A stretch of 59,154 bases of DNA, taken from assembly GCA_002081555.1 (NCBI GenBank), contig MZNV01001838.1:1-59154 (forward strand). The letters run 5' to 3'. Both the position numbers and the translations under genes were made by a program. The notes under the pieces are model-generated. The model made no database searches and was not told the DNA's origin. It saw only the letters and a list, made by a program, of their open reading frames with translations. Within the stretch, counting starts at the first letter, position 1. Every line of letters starts with the position of its first letter. The DNA is from Protostelium mycophagum (lineage: Eukaryota; Evosea; Variosea; Protosteliida; Protosteliaceae). This document shows, piece by piece, positions 36,401 to 48,298 of this stretch.

Positions 36401-37917
36401 TTATTATTGTGGGTAAACTTTTCACGTACATGTGTGAATGTGGTGTAGTTTTCGCATAAGAAGTCAACATCAGAAGCGAGGGGGTCTTCTATCTCCACAA
36501 ATGTCTAAAATACATCAAAACCATTGTCAAAATTTCGTGAAAAATTAGTTTAATGCAAAGAGATATATATGAGAGAAATATATATGAGAGAAATAGATGA
36601 GTGTTACCCTCTGAAAATCAGAAACAGAACTGTCAGTGAGGTATTTCCACATCATTTGTAGTGCGGATATAGTGAAATAATCATCCTCTGGTGGTCCGAG
36701 CCATGCAATTGACACATACCCTTTCATTGTCAGAAGAGTATTTTTTCACTTAAAAGTACCAGTTTCTTCGTCCTCAGCAGGAAAGAATATCTCGTCTACA
36801 ACGGTATCTTTCAATTCTTGTACAGATTTAGACCAAGGTCTCTCCATATCGGGCAGCTTTCCCTTGCTCAAAATCCTCTCTTCTGTCTGCACCAGCTTCG
36901 CAGCAACTTCTTCTGCTTTGATCTTTCCTGTGATGACCAAGCATAGATTCTCTGCTCGATAAAAATCCTTGTGATATTGTCTAACTGGATGATGTTATAA
37001 ATCGCTCCTTCATCTCATAAATATTTAAGATTTGACACTGTGATTTTTGGTGTATTATGATGGTGTGTGTATCTCTTTGTGTAGAAGAAGATTTACAATA
37101 GATTATTCAGGAGGATGTTCACCTTTCTCGACAGTTAAAGACCTCAAATTCTCCATGATCCCTCCGGTTTCGGAAGAATAGCCGCTGGCGGGAAACAACA
37201 ACTGGTGCATCCTGTGTGCGTTAGTGAATAGATGATGACGTCACTAGTACCTTCGGTTCACTCTGCTCTGACCAGAATTCTCTCTTCCTTGCATCTCACA
37301 ATAGACAACTCCAGCATTGTTTCCTTCCCCAGTGACATGATGTACCTCTGTATGAAAGGCCTAATCATGATCAGGCCATGCACTGGTAAAATGACATTTT
37401 AGAGCTTACCGAATCTGTGATGGTTGGATATAGCACGTGATCTAAATAGATAGGAAGAAGATTAAGGAACCCTTCGCTTCCTGCCTACATAGAGTGAGTA
37501 GATCAGAAGTAAAAGGGCTACTCACAGTTTCAATTGTATAAGCAGTGTGATCAACTGCAGTCCAAGCGTTTGTTCCTGATGCAAAACAGCGATTAGCCAA
37601 GCTGTCCAAAACACCTTTGAAGGGATATAATTCACTGCCAAGGAAGATCAAGTGCTCGAGAGTCTAATCAAAGTCAACAAAACAAGAGCAAACAAACACT
37701 CACGTGGGGGCAACCATCGTCGTCGTGGGCTTCTGTGTTCAACACGAAGGCACCCTCAACCATAGGTCCTAAAAATCATTATTTCCTGGAAGAAAAATAA
37801 AACTTACCCTCAACATCTGCGATTATAAAGCTCAGACCCGTTCTCTTCGAACGATACTTCGATATGGTGATTCCACTCAGCCATTCAAACTCGGTCGTCT
37901 TCTCAAATCCGTCCATG
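33477..37917 (-). CDS. M16-family zinc metallopeptidase (C05D11.1-like)
   Basis: Starts MDGFEKTTEFEWLSGITISK; an upstream in-frame Met at 38024 is also possible. The metal site is HTLEH (HxxEH), split by an intron between H and TLEH (about 37665-37704), in the context LNTEAHDDDGCPH/TLEHLIFLGSELYPFKG. ANRCFASGTNAWTAVDHTAY, GSEGFLNLLPIYLDH, TEVHHVTGEGNNAGVVYCEM and GRENSG follow, matching the cytosolic M16 branch of worm C05D11.1 and its fungal relatives. The C-terminal half runs to KFFQDKEIPLHKIDS ... NHLCPK. About 1,050 residues, the usual size for this two-half clamshell family. Substrates are probably small unfolded peptides; the branch is poorly studied. More than 20 short exons. Convergent with nothing; the CUE/TRAF gene lies beyond its stop on the same strand. 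Confidence 0.9.
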
Positions 37918-38075
37918 TTTGAGATTGATCCTCTTTCAGATTTTCTTGAATCAGAATAAAAGTGTTCATTGAAATTGTACCAGTTGTAGAACTGTCGTTC
38001 TTGGAATTTAGGAAAAAATTTCAAATCTCCAAACGGTCATTCATCACCAAAACCAAGCAACAACAGCAGACAACC

Positions 38076-38510
38076 ATGCTGAAAATATCTACGAAGAGAC
38101 CACATGACTGGATAGAACCCGTTGCACCAGACCATTACGACCGAAATGTTTCTGCTCAATACACAAAGAGAGTACGCACGGATGATATGGAACAAAGCCA
38201 AACTTCAACTTACATGAGAACACCCTCTGAGTCCTTTTTCCCTCCTGTGGAAAATGAGCAGAACTCTTTTGAACCGACAACCTTATCGACTAAACGGAAG
38301 CCCAAAGCAACAGAGGAGAAGACATACACAGAAACACAAGTTAAAGAGATCGTGGCTCGAGTGATTGCAGAAAGAGAACAAGCATTAAGAGCGGAGTATG
38401 ATAGGATCCTGCAAGAGAAACTATTGGAACAATACAACAATTTTGCCAAGTATAATGAGGACTGCATCTCCAGGCAGTACAAGGACAGCGACTTCAGTTA
38501 TTTATCATAA
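38076..38510 (+). CDS. akirin: Akirin-family nuclear protein
   Basis: An intronless gene of 144 codons. The N-terminus MLKISTKRPHDWIEPVAPDH and the basic cluster YTKRVR stand where akirins carry their nuclear localisation signal. The middle is disordered. The conserved C-terminal helix is clear: YTETQVKEIVARVIAERE, LRAEYDRILQEKLLEQYNNF, AKYNEDCISRQYKDSDFSYL, closely following animal akirin (QVK.I.E.L.KEREDK.REEYD.VL..KLAEQY..F.KF..DQI..Y....YVS). Akirins bridge chromatin remodelling complexes and transcription factors and help import proteasomes to the nucleus. Divergent from the M16 peptidase, 158 bp between starts, and convergent with GMF (62 bp). Confidence 0.9.
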   Translation: MLKISTKRPHDWIEPVAPDHYDRNVSAQYTKRVRTDDMEQSQTSTYMRTPSESFFPPVENEQNSFEPTTLSTKRKPKATEEKTYTETQVKEIVARVIAEREQALRAEYDRILQEKLLEQYNNFAKYNEDCISRQYKDSDFSYLS

Positions 38511-38572
38511 AGACCAAATAAACGAGATGTATATTGTTACAGATTTATTATTCTGTCTCTTGGATTATTTCT

Positions 38573-39205
38573 TTAATCGAAGAACTTGAGCTTGGTGTTG
38601 AGCCATTCATTTGTCAACATTTCTGACTCTTGAACATCAAAAGTCTACAAACATCAACATCATGTTGCATATAATATTTTCTTTCTCTTACCTTCATGAT
38701 CTGCAACTTTGAGAGGAGTTTGTTCTTAGTAGAACTGTACAACATGTTCAAGACGGGGGAGATATCTCTGTTCAAGTCAAATGGGAAGTGTCAACATCAT
38801 TACTCACCTCGGGCAGTAGTAAATGAACACCAGAGGGAGGGAAGAACGGCCGTCGGCATGTGTGTGCTTGTAACTGTAAGCAATGAATCTGAATAAGGTG
38901 AGTCTTCAGCGTCGAATTGAGTCCGTACCGTGGGGAGATCTCTGGCATGTATTCTGCGATCTCATCAAGAGAGACGTTCTCTAAGGTTTCATCTTGCTCC
39001 ACGGTCAGGGTGTCCTTGTTCACCTTAACTATGAAAAGTCTCAAACTATGTTTCTTTTCAGTTGCACTCACAGATAATAGCACAATTATGCTTGTTGGCG
39101 GATTTGAACTTCTTGAAATCGTCAATTAATTCTTGAGGAACCTCGGTAGTGTCGGCCTATATAAATGTGAGACCTATACAGCATAACACGTCTTCCGTTT
39201 ACCAT
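38573..39205 (-). CDS. GMF: Glia maturation factor (ADF-homology, Arp2/3 regulator)
   Basis: The start codon at 39203-39205 is followed at once by an intron (GTAAACGG ... ATATAG), so coding exon 1 is a bare ATG. Then ADTTEVPQELIDDFKKFKSA, VNKDTLTVEQDETLENVSLD, EIAEYMPEISPR spliced to FIAYSYKHTHADGR, SSFPLVFIYYCPE, VLNMLYSSTKNKLLSKLQIM and ESEMLTNEWLNTKLKFFD. The SPRF.xYSYKxxHxDGRxSxPLxFI block is diagnostic of GMF rather than cofilin. Length is about 140 residues, normal. It binds Arp2/3 and promotes actin branch removal. Five short introns. Confidence 0.93.
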
Positions 39206-39304
39206 TGTGGATCTGATGTCACTTTCTTTGGGTTGTATTCTGATGAAATTAAACAAAGCGTATCTACAACCACTGCTTTTCTCTTCCGCAGCTGGCCATT
39301 TGTG
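39206..39304. promoter_or_regulatory. 99-bp divergent promoter region, GMF / PPR protein
   Basis: The spacer between opposite start codons, with no other frame. GC content is higher than in the long intergenic regions. No specific element recognised. Confidence 0.35.
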
Positions 39305-42057
39305 ATGCAACGTCTCTTCCGTCCTCTTTGCACATCCTTGACACCTATTCGCTGCATTCAACATCGTACGATCTCCTCTTCCGTTAGTGCTGCGAGAAAT
39401 GCAACTCCAGCAGTACTAACTCCTTTAACACCACAAGAGGTAACTGAGAGGGCACTGAAAGAACAAGAGAAATGGTGGTCACAACCAACTATACAGGTGA
39501 GAGTTTGGCCTAACTGCTCATTGAATAACGCAGACGAAACTTGGCGATCTATTGGAAGATACTCTGGCAAAGCAAGAAGTAACACTGGACAGTATCGACA
39601 CAATGCTAACAACACTCAATAATGGGAAACGAAAGAACCCAGCTAAAAAGCTCATGCGACCCAGATACAGTACGGAATCGTACATAACTTTCTCATTATT
39701 TTCAGAAAATAATGAATTTACTTGTCGTCAGGGGTTTTGAAAAAATATCTCCCTGAATTATCATCAACAACAATCCATCAATATCTGAGCCAGCCTCAAT
39801 GTTTTCTCGAGGTATCTTTATTTGTAGCTTGAGATTGAATTCTAATCACAAAGGTCAACTCTTACTTTCTCGGTATGTTGATGCAGACAGAATATCAAGA
39901 AGTGAAGATCGAAGATTACCTACCCGTCTTCACCTATTGGGCTCGGATCAATCTCAATGTCTGTCTTTAACACCAGTCATCAAAGCTAATGCGTTGCAGA
40001 TCGCAGAACTGTCTAAATGGCTTCAACATATGATTTCGAGAGGAGTGAAATTAAATAAGGAGGCAAATATTGAATTGTTATACGCGCTTAGTTGTGGAAA
40101 TAAGTGAGTTCATCCATAAAAATAATTCAACAAGTATATTTAGACGAGAGATATTAACATTGACGATCGTAGAGCAACAGTTGAGGAGATTATGAACCAA
40201 CTTTCAACGATGAACCAGAGTGGGGATATATGTGTTGAAGCTTATAACACAGTCCTTGATAATTGGATTCGCTCTTGGCAATCTGCCCCAATCAGCAAGA
40301 TATTATTGCATATGGAGCAAACTCACGTGAGTACAGACAACTTTACGAATTAATTTCATTCTTTCATTTGGCATAAATTTAATTCTTTTCACAAAATATT
40401 TAAAATCTCTTTATTGATACGAAAAACAATATTTTATTTTGTTTTACATCGAAATGATGGTCTCAGGTGAAAGCAAATTCAAAGACTGGAGAATTAGTGA
40501 TGCAATCAATGTTGAATCCTAACATGACTTGGTATGACCATGATACATTTGTTGAATACACAACTCCATATTCAAATGACCCCATGGTGAGTCCCGATTC
40601 TTCATTTTTGTACTTGTAATTTTATATGATATATGATATATGATATATATATAGTATTATTATACATATAATATGAATATAAATGGTATTTGGATAATTC
40701 AGATGAAAAATGAAAATAGTAGATGAAAAAGTGGATTAAGATGATGGAGGAGACACCTGAGGGTCTCAACGCAACACACATAAAGGTAGGCACAAATAAT
40801 AATATATTTAATATTGAATTTATTTTCGCGGCTCTGCCGTAGTAAGAAGGATTTCCATTAAGAAGATTTATTTATAATATTTGTAAATATTTCTGACGTG
40901 TGCAGCTCATAATGAGTTGGTATTTTGCCAGACGGGACTCCACGGCCGGAAATCACTGGTTAAATGAGTACAGCAACAGAGGTGATTTTCCTGAAAACCG
41001 AAAAACTATATCACTGAAAAATAGAAGGGCACGTTGTAGACGAGGATATGTGGCTGAGAATATTGAAATACGAAACGAATACAGACATAAGCGGCTGGTT
41101 GCGCGCAGTGAAAAACCATAATTTATTGTCTGCAAAATGCTACGAGGCCATTTTAGAACGAATTATATCCAAAGGGAAGGCGTTTACAGACGAATGGGAT
41201 GAGTATTATATGGAGTGAGTAGATATATTCAAGAAGATAAATTGATGTATGCAAGATATTTAGATGATAAAAAGGCCGGGAGATGCGGTCCGATGTCCGT
41301 GGCATCTCTCATGACAATGGTCAGATTTCAGATGACCAAGGTTGACGGTAGTGCGGAAGTGAGTTTTGTTCGAGTGAAGAGTTTTATTGAAATGAAAAGG
41401 TGGTGAAGTGGTTCGAAGAGATGCGCATCGGACACGCCTGTGTCACCCCTACATATTGGGTGCAAGTAAGTCACGTCCATCTACACGAGAATACTGCAAT
41501 TTACAGGACTGATCCTGATAGATGATGGAATGGGTTGCTTATAATCATTTGAGTTATCACGGTGTGCAGTTATTATTCAAAGAATGGCTGTGCACACCAG
41601 GAAGTAAGCGATTTTGATTCATTTATCAAATCTCTGCACACGAATAATTTTTGATGTTATCAGTCACAAAGCACACCTCCACTGCCCTCTTCAACACGGT
41701 GCTAAAGTTACATTTGGACTCGGGTAATCTGGAGAATTTCAAGTCGGACTTTGACCGTATGGTGACTTCCAACACAAGACAGAACGCCCACACGAGACAT
41801 ATCTTGGAACTCTACAAAAACGCAAAGCAAGGAAACCACGAACAGTAACCTCATATCTCCTTGACATTTCTGACATTTGACAGGACAATCGATTTTCCAG
41901 AATATAACATGGAGCAAGTGAGTTTTATTTATATTTTTAGATGGTTAGAAAGGTACTGAAGAGTACAGAGACATATGATACAAACATGGCCTCAGTGGGT
42001 GCAACTCTTTTTATTGAGATACCGAAGAGATATGATGGATGATGAGGAATTCCAATG
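39305..42057 (+). CDS. Mitochondrial pentatricopeptide-repeat-type protein
   Basis: The start MQRLFRPLCTSLTPIRCIQH and following RTISSSVSAARNATPA are Arg/Ser-rich and acid-free, a clear mitochondrial presequence. Later exons carry helix pairs of PPR type: AEAYNTVLDN-like ICVEAYNTVLDNWIRSW, LFNTVLKLHLDSGNLENFKS and FDRMVTSNTRQNAHTRHILE. Other exons (KANALQIAELSKWLQHMISR, TGELVMQSMLNPNMTWYDHD) are weaker. It ends PQWVQLFLLRYRRDMMDDEE. PPR proteins bind organelle RNA in processing or translation. Repeats are degenerate, so the family call is moderate and the exon chain in 40.3-41.5 kb is incomplete. Confidence 0.6.
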
Positions 42058-42323
42058 AAACAAAAGACGAACAACCGGAGGTTTTTCAGTATTTAAGAAG
42101 CCTTTTATCTCTTAAACTTTTGTTTGCAAAGACATGCCCTACTTTTGAACCGAATTACATCTGTTGTTGAGAAAATTTGGACGGTTTCAATACTCTGTAA
42201 TCACTCTCACTCCAATTTTCATATCTCTGGTGATCATGGAACAAATCAGAGTTCCTTCTTTCTAAGTCTGAAATATGCGACTCTGCTCAGTTTCGCGATT
42301 TCCCCAAATCACATCATCCGATC

Positions 42324-43381
42324 ATGACAACGCAACTCATCACATCGTTATGTCTTGGTCTTTCAGTTTCTGTTGCGACGCTTATATCTCTACAAATTGG
42401 TGTCGCCTCAGCTTTCGGTCTCCTCTTGGCTCTATATATCAGAAATACTCTTGTGGATCAAACAAACCCGTTCATTAATGACTCCAATAAAACCGTCGTG
42501 AACAACAAGATGCCCTCTCAAATTACGGCTGCATCAGTAAAATCAGCCCCAACACCAATTCGAATTCCAGCTGAAATCAAAACCACAACTGCCCCAATTG
42601 TGCCAATTGCACCAATTAGCATTGAAATCACACAACCCGCACCTATTGTGATCACTAAACCAATCGAGGCACCAACAGAAGGTAAGTCCTAAAACATGTC
42701 CATTTGGATGATCAACAGCTGCAGGAGTTTTCAAGGCACCTATCGCTCCTTCCAGAAAAGTGACAGTGAAACCGTTGACGCCCTCTATCAGTGCACCCGT
42801 GGCACAGCAGGTTATTAATAAGAAGGAGGATCGCACAGCAACTGGAACAGCAACTATGGTTGCTGGTAGCACTCTGAAGAAGAGGAATAAGGTGATCTCC
42901 CATCTCGTACTCTTCATTTTCTCAAAGAATGATCAGATCGCGTTGGAGCCGGGACATTCACCTTTAGATTGGGCAAAGTTGGTAAATTCTGGAAGAGATC
43001 TATCTGGTACAGGCGGAAGATTAATGCGCGTTACTCCAGAAGAGGTACACAATCCATCAAGAAGATGTACTCATTTTAAAAGTTGAGCCGTCACAACAAA
43101 AAGGATGATCTATGGATGGTAATCAGAGGGAAAGTCTATAACTGCACCCCGTATATAAAATTCCATCCAGGAGGTTTGTGCACATAACATCACGTTTGTT
43201 GTCTCAATGATTGATCAGGTGTGCCAGAGTTGATGAGAGGCGCGGGAAAAGATGGAACGTCATTGTTTGGTAAATCACATATGTTCATTATTTTTATTGA
43301 TGAGTGAAAGATGAATACCATGCTTGGGTGAATCCAGAAGGCACATTGAGAGGATGCATGGTCGGCATCTACACTCCATAA
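42324..43381 (+). CDS. Membrane-anchored cytochrome b5-domain protein, NCB5OR-type
   Basis: The N-terminus has two hydrophobic stretches ([32 protein letters not shown]), then a Pro/Ile/Thr-rich disordered region of about 130 residues. The C-terminal domain follows the b5 domain of CYB5R4/NCB5[28 protein letters not shown] spliced to [47 protein letters not shown] and [20 protein letters not shown]. The haem-ligand histidines are in HPGG and YHAWVN. The protein stops after the b5 fold, so the CS and reductase domains of NCB5OR are absent. It likely carries electrons at the ER or another membrane from a separate reductase, for example to a desaturase. About 250 residues, five exons. Confidence 0.85.
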
Positions 43382-43546
43382 AATTGTACATAAAGTATTC
43401 GTACACTCATGTGGTCATAATGCAAACACTCATCTAACATATCTATATCTACCAATTTTGAACAATGTTCTGAACTCGTGTGCATTAGAAATTGGAAAGT
43501 AATGTGAAAATGAAGAATTGATGCATTAATAATATATAATGAACAA

Positions 43547-44231
43547 TTACATTTCTATTTGCCAATAAGGCGTTAAGTTGAATATCTCCCGCAGTCTCAA
43601 GGCGACAAGACTCGAAGTCATTATCAACAATGCAAAGAACCAAGCGAGAACAAAGAGGTGCAGCACAAAGAAGACGTAGTCCTCATTTGTTGGTACCTGT
43701 GTTGATTAGAACTTCTTAAAATAGTGTTCATCTCACCCTTCTCTTTTGGCGTAATACCGGTTTTGGTTGTTGTGCCTCTTCGAGGTTTGTTTTGGTCTTT
43801 GTCTGCTTCTTAAATTTTTCCCTGACTAAATCGACGATCTGATCGCTGACTGACCTCTTCTTCAGTGATTGCATTGATGACAGGTTGTCCAAGGACTGTG
43901 AGTGTTGTGGCGGATCGTGCTCATCTTCTGATTCATTCGGTGGGGTCGGAGGTATAGAAGTTGATCCTGCTTTTCTTAACTGTACGGGAGCTGTGACTGT
44001 GTGCGATTTGTATGAGGCTTCAGAAGGAATTGGTGTTGTGATATCCGATCTAGACTGGCCAGGAGGGATCTTCGAGAAAGAAACACAATCGATCGCGTCA
44101 AGCGACACAGAGATGGGCACCTTTGCAGTATGTGGAGACGTAACTCTCAGATCGTGCTCAGATTGAGAGAAGAGATTCTTAAACACAGAAGCAGTGAGAC
44201 TCCTCCTCCTTTGTCTGGGTTGGTCTGTCAT
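43547..44231 (-). CDS. Single-pass membrane protein with long disordered N-terminus
   Basis: MTDQPRQRRRSLTASVFKNL opens about 155 residues of Ser/Pro/Glu-rich disordered sequence with phosphosite-like clusters (SIPPTPPNESEDEHDPPQHS). After a 41-nt intron the C-terminal exon is VPTNEDYVFFVLHLFVLAWF, FALLIMTSSLVALRLREIF and NLTPYWQIEM: one long hydrophobic helix with a short tail. I do not recognise the family. The arrangement suits a tail-anchored protein of ER, mitochondria or nuclear envelope. It follows the LRR/coiled-coil gene on the same strand by 80 bp. Confidence 0.65.
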
Positions 44232-44311
44232 TGATCGATGTTAAAATGTTGTCTGTGGTTTGTTTTCCGGTGTCATTTTTGCGTTGTAAACATCCAAATT
44301 TATTTTCAGGC

Positions 44312-47251
44312 CTATGTTGGCACAAACTGGTTCAATTCCCCAAAGACATCGTCATCTGGGTCCTCCTCTTCTTCTTCCTCCTCTTCACTGCTGATGAATA
44401 CCCCATCATAAGCTTCTTCCTTCTTCTTGCGGTCCTCTTCTTTGTTCACCTCTTCCTTTGCTATCTCCTCGCGGTTTCCAAGAGGTGTGCTCACACGAGA
44501 CCTATTCATCTTCTTTCTTGCCTCTATATCTGCCTCGCTGAGTCTAGACATCGATGTTGTTGTTCGTTCAGCTTCCTCCTTTGCTCCCTCTTTTGAAATC
44601 CCACTCTTTTTCTTCTTCTTTTTCTTCGTTACGCTGTCGCCGTTCTTAGGATCAAGTGGCTTGAGTTTCGGTGGTGTCTGAACTTTAGAGGGTGACGGTT
44701 TTCCTTTTAGAGGGCTTGCTTTTCTGGTTGCATCTAGTGATGTTGTTCCGGCCTTCTCTTTCGATTTCTTGGGTATGGTGCTGCTTTTCTTTTTTTTCTG
44801 TTGGAGCTGCCTCTCCTCCTCCCTCAATATCTCCAGTTCTTCGATGATGTTCTTCTCCTTCTCGCGGAGCTCTGTCGTTTCTTCTCTTGCCTTCTCGATC
44901 CCCCTTCGTATCTCGCTGTATTCTCGTCATTCATCATGATGAATTCAGACATCAGGATCCTCACTCTACTTTCTGTTCGTGTATTTTGTTCGCCTCGTTG
45001 AAAACATTTGTCTGCTCATCTAATTGTGCCTCTAACGACGCCTTCAGTATCTGCTCTGTGGCTAAAGTCGCCTGGAGCTCCTTGATTTTACCGTCGTAGT
45101 CCTCCTGCATTTTCTCCATGTCTTCTTCTCGATCTTTCAATTTCTGGCGTTCATCCTTCAGTTGCGTCTGAACCTCTCCCAACTTTTTGTGCAGTTGTTT
45201 GATTTCAGATTGAGTGTCTTCTTTGACTTGAGATATTTGTTGCTCTGGGATTTTCAGAACTTATAACAGTGCATCACGTTACCAGTGTTTTTAATGACGC
45301 GTTGGGCGCTGAGGACAGCTTCTGATTGCGCTTCCAGTTCAGCCTCCTTCGCGGGTAATTTCGTCTGAAATCATTAAGAAAAGAACTCTGGAGTTGAATA
45401 CTCACTCTCTCCTCTTTTAAACGAACGATTTCCTCCTTCAGTGGAGCTAGTGTCTGCATCTATCGGACCGTCATGATCGTTATATGATTCCAAGAATTAA
45501 AATTACCTTTTTTAAATTTCGATTTCGGTTGCATGTGCTCTTGACCTTCTGTATTGTCGCATGGTTCAATTGATTTCCTGACATATCTATCGATATTAAC
45601 TTGTTGTTGGACACGAAATGATCTGCCATGATACGGCCGGCGCTCTCTGATAGAAAATTGTCATTCAGCTTTAATGTTGTCAATATGTCATTTGTCTCCA
45701 AGGCAATAGCCAGAGCGACACCTGAGTACTTTTCAATCTTTGGTTCGGCTTCGATTGAAGCAAATACCTCCCATCTCACTGATTTTTGTCGTACTGAGAT
45801 CGAGATTCTGTATGTTCATGGAGGAGCTGAATATATTAGATTATATCATGAAAATGATGTCTTACCCAATCAGATGATTAGACATTTCCATGATGACTTC
45901 GTTTCCCAGGCTGTTGTTGCCGATGTAAAGATTCACAAGCATTTTGTGATGAGGAAGACTCTTGGCGATGGCAAACCCACCATTTGACTGATTCTCTCAG
46001 AAAAGAAATGAAGACTAAGCTCACCCCTATATTGTTGGAACTTAGATTTATGTTCAGAATGGAAGTATTTATAGATAGGGCCTCCGCGATGGAGGTAGCG
46101 CCCCAGTCGCCCATGTTATTATTTGCCAAGTTGATTGTGAGTATCCCTTGATTGTGTTTAAGAGCCTCACCAATCGCGCTCACTCCTCTTGATCCCAGTT
46201 TGTTATTGGACAGATTGAGAAATGTGATATTGTGATGGCTGTTGAGCACTTGTCCAATAGCCATGCCAACTTCTGACCCCATATTATTGCTTGATAAATC
46301 CACGTGCTTGAGCTGGTCGTTGTAGTTCATTGATTCTACTATGGGTATCCCTCCTCGTGTGGAGAGATAATTTTCCGATAATTTGATGGTTGATAATACT
46401 TTGTTCATTCTAAGCATCCTCGCGATCGCATCTGATCCTCGAGTTGTTGTTTGGCCGATGAGATTTCTGTTCAAGCCAAGATATGTCAAAAAATCATTTT
46501 TCTCCAGACCCTAGCACGAATGAACACCATCAAAACTCAATGTACATCACCTCTGCGATGGAGATCGCCGCTTCATACCCGAGTTTGTTGTCATGCCACA
46601 CCGATTTAGATGATCCCAATTCCAAAACTTGGAGCTAATCGAGAAGGTTATTGAGAGATCATCGCGATGTCTCTTACCGTCTTGTTCATCTTGAGAGCAT
46701 CTCCAATCGATTTTCCACCTTCGTCCCAAATGTCGTTACATCCCAAATTCAATTCTTGTAAGAAACATTGTGGCGACCTAAGCAGTTCCACAATCGCGAT
46801 ACAGCCGCTGTCTTTGATGCCTGAAGTGATCAACGTGTGCCGATTCATCCTCGAAATTACTGTTTGCGTGGAGATCTAACGTTCTGAGCTGTGTATTACT
46901 CTTCAGTACTTTTGCAATTGCAGCTGCAGCAAGTGGTCCCAATCTGGTATTTTAAACGCTTAGAATTGATGATTATACAAACCTGCTGGATCTTAACTCA
47001 AAAATTCCTCCTCTACATCGTGTTTGGACTTGCTTTTTGAAAGTAGAAGCCTCATCTTTCTTCGGCCGGTCACCCGTGTCTTTACATTGTGCGATAAATA
47101 TGTCTGTGATGTACTCGGTCGCGATCATCGCTCCGGTGTGCAGAGAGAGCGAAGGTGATCTATTTTTAAAGCAGACACCTCGTGTCATCCTTTTTACGTA
47201 AACGGCGTTGTAGATGCGGAATAACTTTTTCAGATGATGATGTGATCCCAT
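44312..47251 (-). CDS. RI-type leucine-rich repeat and coiled-coil protein
   Basis: Starts MGSHHHLKKLFRIYNAVYVK. Ribonuclease-inhibitor-type LRRs (28-29 residues, LxxLxLxxNxIxxxGxxxIxxAL) dominate: FLQELNLGCNDIWDEGGKSI, MTYLGLNRNLIGQTTTRGSD, LSTIKLSENYLSTRGGIPIV, LKHVDLSSNNMGSEVGMAIG, ITFLNLSNNKLGSRGVSAIG, LTINLANNNMGDWGATSIAE, TLKLNDNFLSESAGRIMADH. At least ten repeats are seen. A long coiled coil follows (LAPLKEEIVRLKEERVSIQL; KLKDREEDMEKMQEDYDGKI), then a Lys-rich stretch (SPLKGKPSPSKVQTPPKLKP) and a very acidic tail (EEEEEEDPDDDVFGELNQ). No NACHT or kinase. Probably a cytoskeletal or scaffold protein. Its start codon is 13 bp from that of the opposite gene. Confidence 0.78.
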
Positions 47252-47264
47252 TTCCCCACTCAAG

Positions 47265-48227
47265 ATGATGCCCCTCTTTCGTCTTTCTGGAAGGTCAACC
47301 CCTCTGTTGAGAGCTCCAAACCAAGTAAACCAAGGACATCAGAGATCATTCTCATTGAATAATGTCCTCTGTGCCTCTCGCCGCCCTCCCTCTTCTAAGA
47401 AACCTCTTCCTCCATCCAATCAGAATGCACTATTCCAGCAACTCTTCCAAGATGAAGGCAGAAAAAGGGTGAAGATTTGATTTTCAAAGACCTTCTCTCA
47501 CTTTGGTAGGATATGCGAAAACTCTATGTTGATAAATTGGCCTACGGTAGACAATACGTCCCACATGAAATGCAAGCCAAGGAATCACCAAGATCACCGG
47601 AAGAACTCGCTGTCAGACTTTTCTTTCTCATAGAAGATGGGAACATTCAAGAGTTTGGTGAGTAGAGAGGAATTGTTTATTCTCATTCTGCACAGAGGAG
47701 ACATTCAGCGAGGCACAATCAAAAGGAATCAAACTGCCTGCCGAAGCGTTACAAGATCTGATTTCAAACATGTGGCACAGACGTACATGCGCCCTGCTTA
47801 TCAACTTTGTTAAGAAGACGTTCATAGCCTCTAACACAACCCCCACACCGGAGGTAATACCTCATTTTATAATCTGAATTTAACACTTTCAGATTGTAGC
47901 TGCAACGATTAGATCATATATTGGTGCACGTCTGGTAATTTACAAATATAACTATTTATTACTTTCATGTGGCTTCGCCAACAACTTTTAGAAGGATCTC
48001 ATGATTAATCATAAATCAATCATCATAGATGATTTCAGCAATAACATAAATAGGATACAGAGGTATCAGAAGTATTGAATGTATGGAAAGATTTGCCCAA
48101 CGATGTCCGAGTCTATAATGCTTTGTTGGTACTTGCTGTGCATCAAAAAGATTTTGAGAAGATGGAATCCATTCGTAAAGAGATGACACAAAAAGGAGTG
48201 AGGCCATTATATTCCGTCTGTTCATGA
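47265..48227 (+). CDS. Small PPR-like mitochondrial protein
   Basis: The N-terminus MMPLFRLSGRSTPLLRAPNQ ... RSFSLNNVLCASRRPPSSKK is basic, Ser/Arg-rich and acid-free, a mitochondrial presequence. Then MRKLYVDKLAYGRQYVPHEM, PEELAVRLFFLIEDGNIQEF, EETFSEAQSKGIKLPAEALQ, and a PPR-like pair VRVYNALLVLAVHQKDFEKM with ESIRKEMTQKGVRPLYSV, where RVYNALL..A..HQKDFEKM and KGVRP fit the PPR consensus. About 230 residues in six exons. The predicted role is organelle RNA handling; with only a few repeats this is less certain than the domain call. Ends at TGA 48225-48227. Confidence 0.55.
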
Positions 48228-48298
48228 TACACATGACCTCATGATACAATGTAAAATAACGATGATAGATATCTTACAATTTACCAACGATACAAATT

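Noticed and set aside
44427-44681. Ser/Phe-rich plus frame
   Set aside because: Antisense shadow of the Lys/Glu-rich tail of the LRR/coiled-coil gene.
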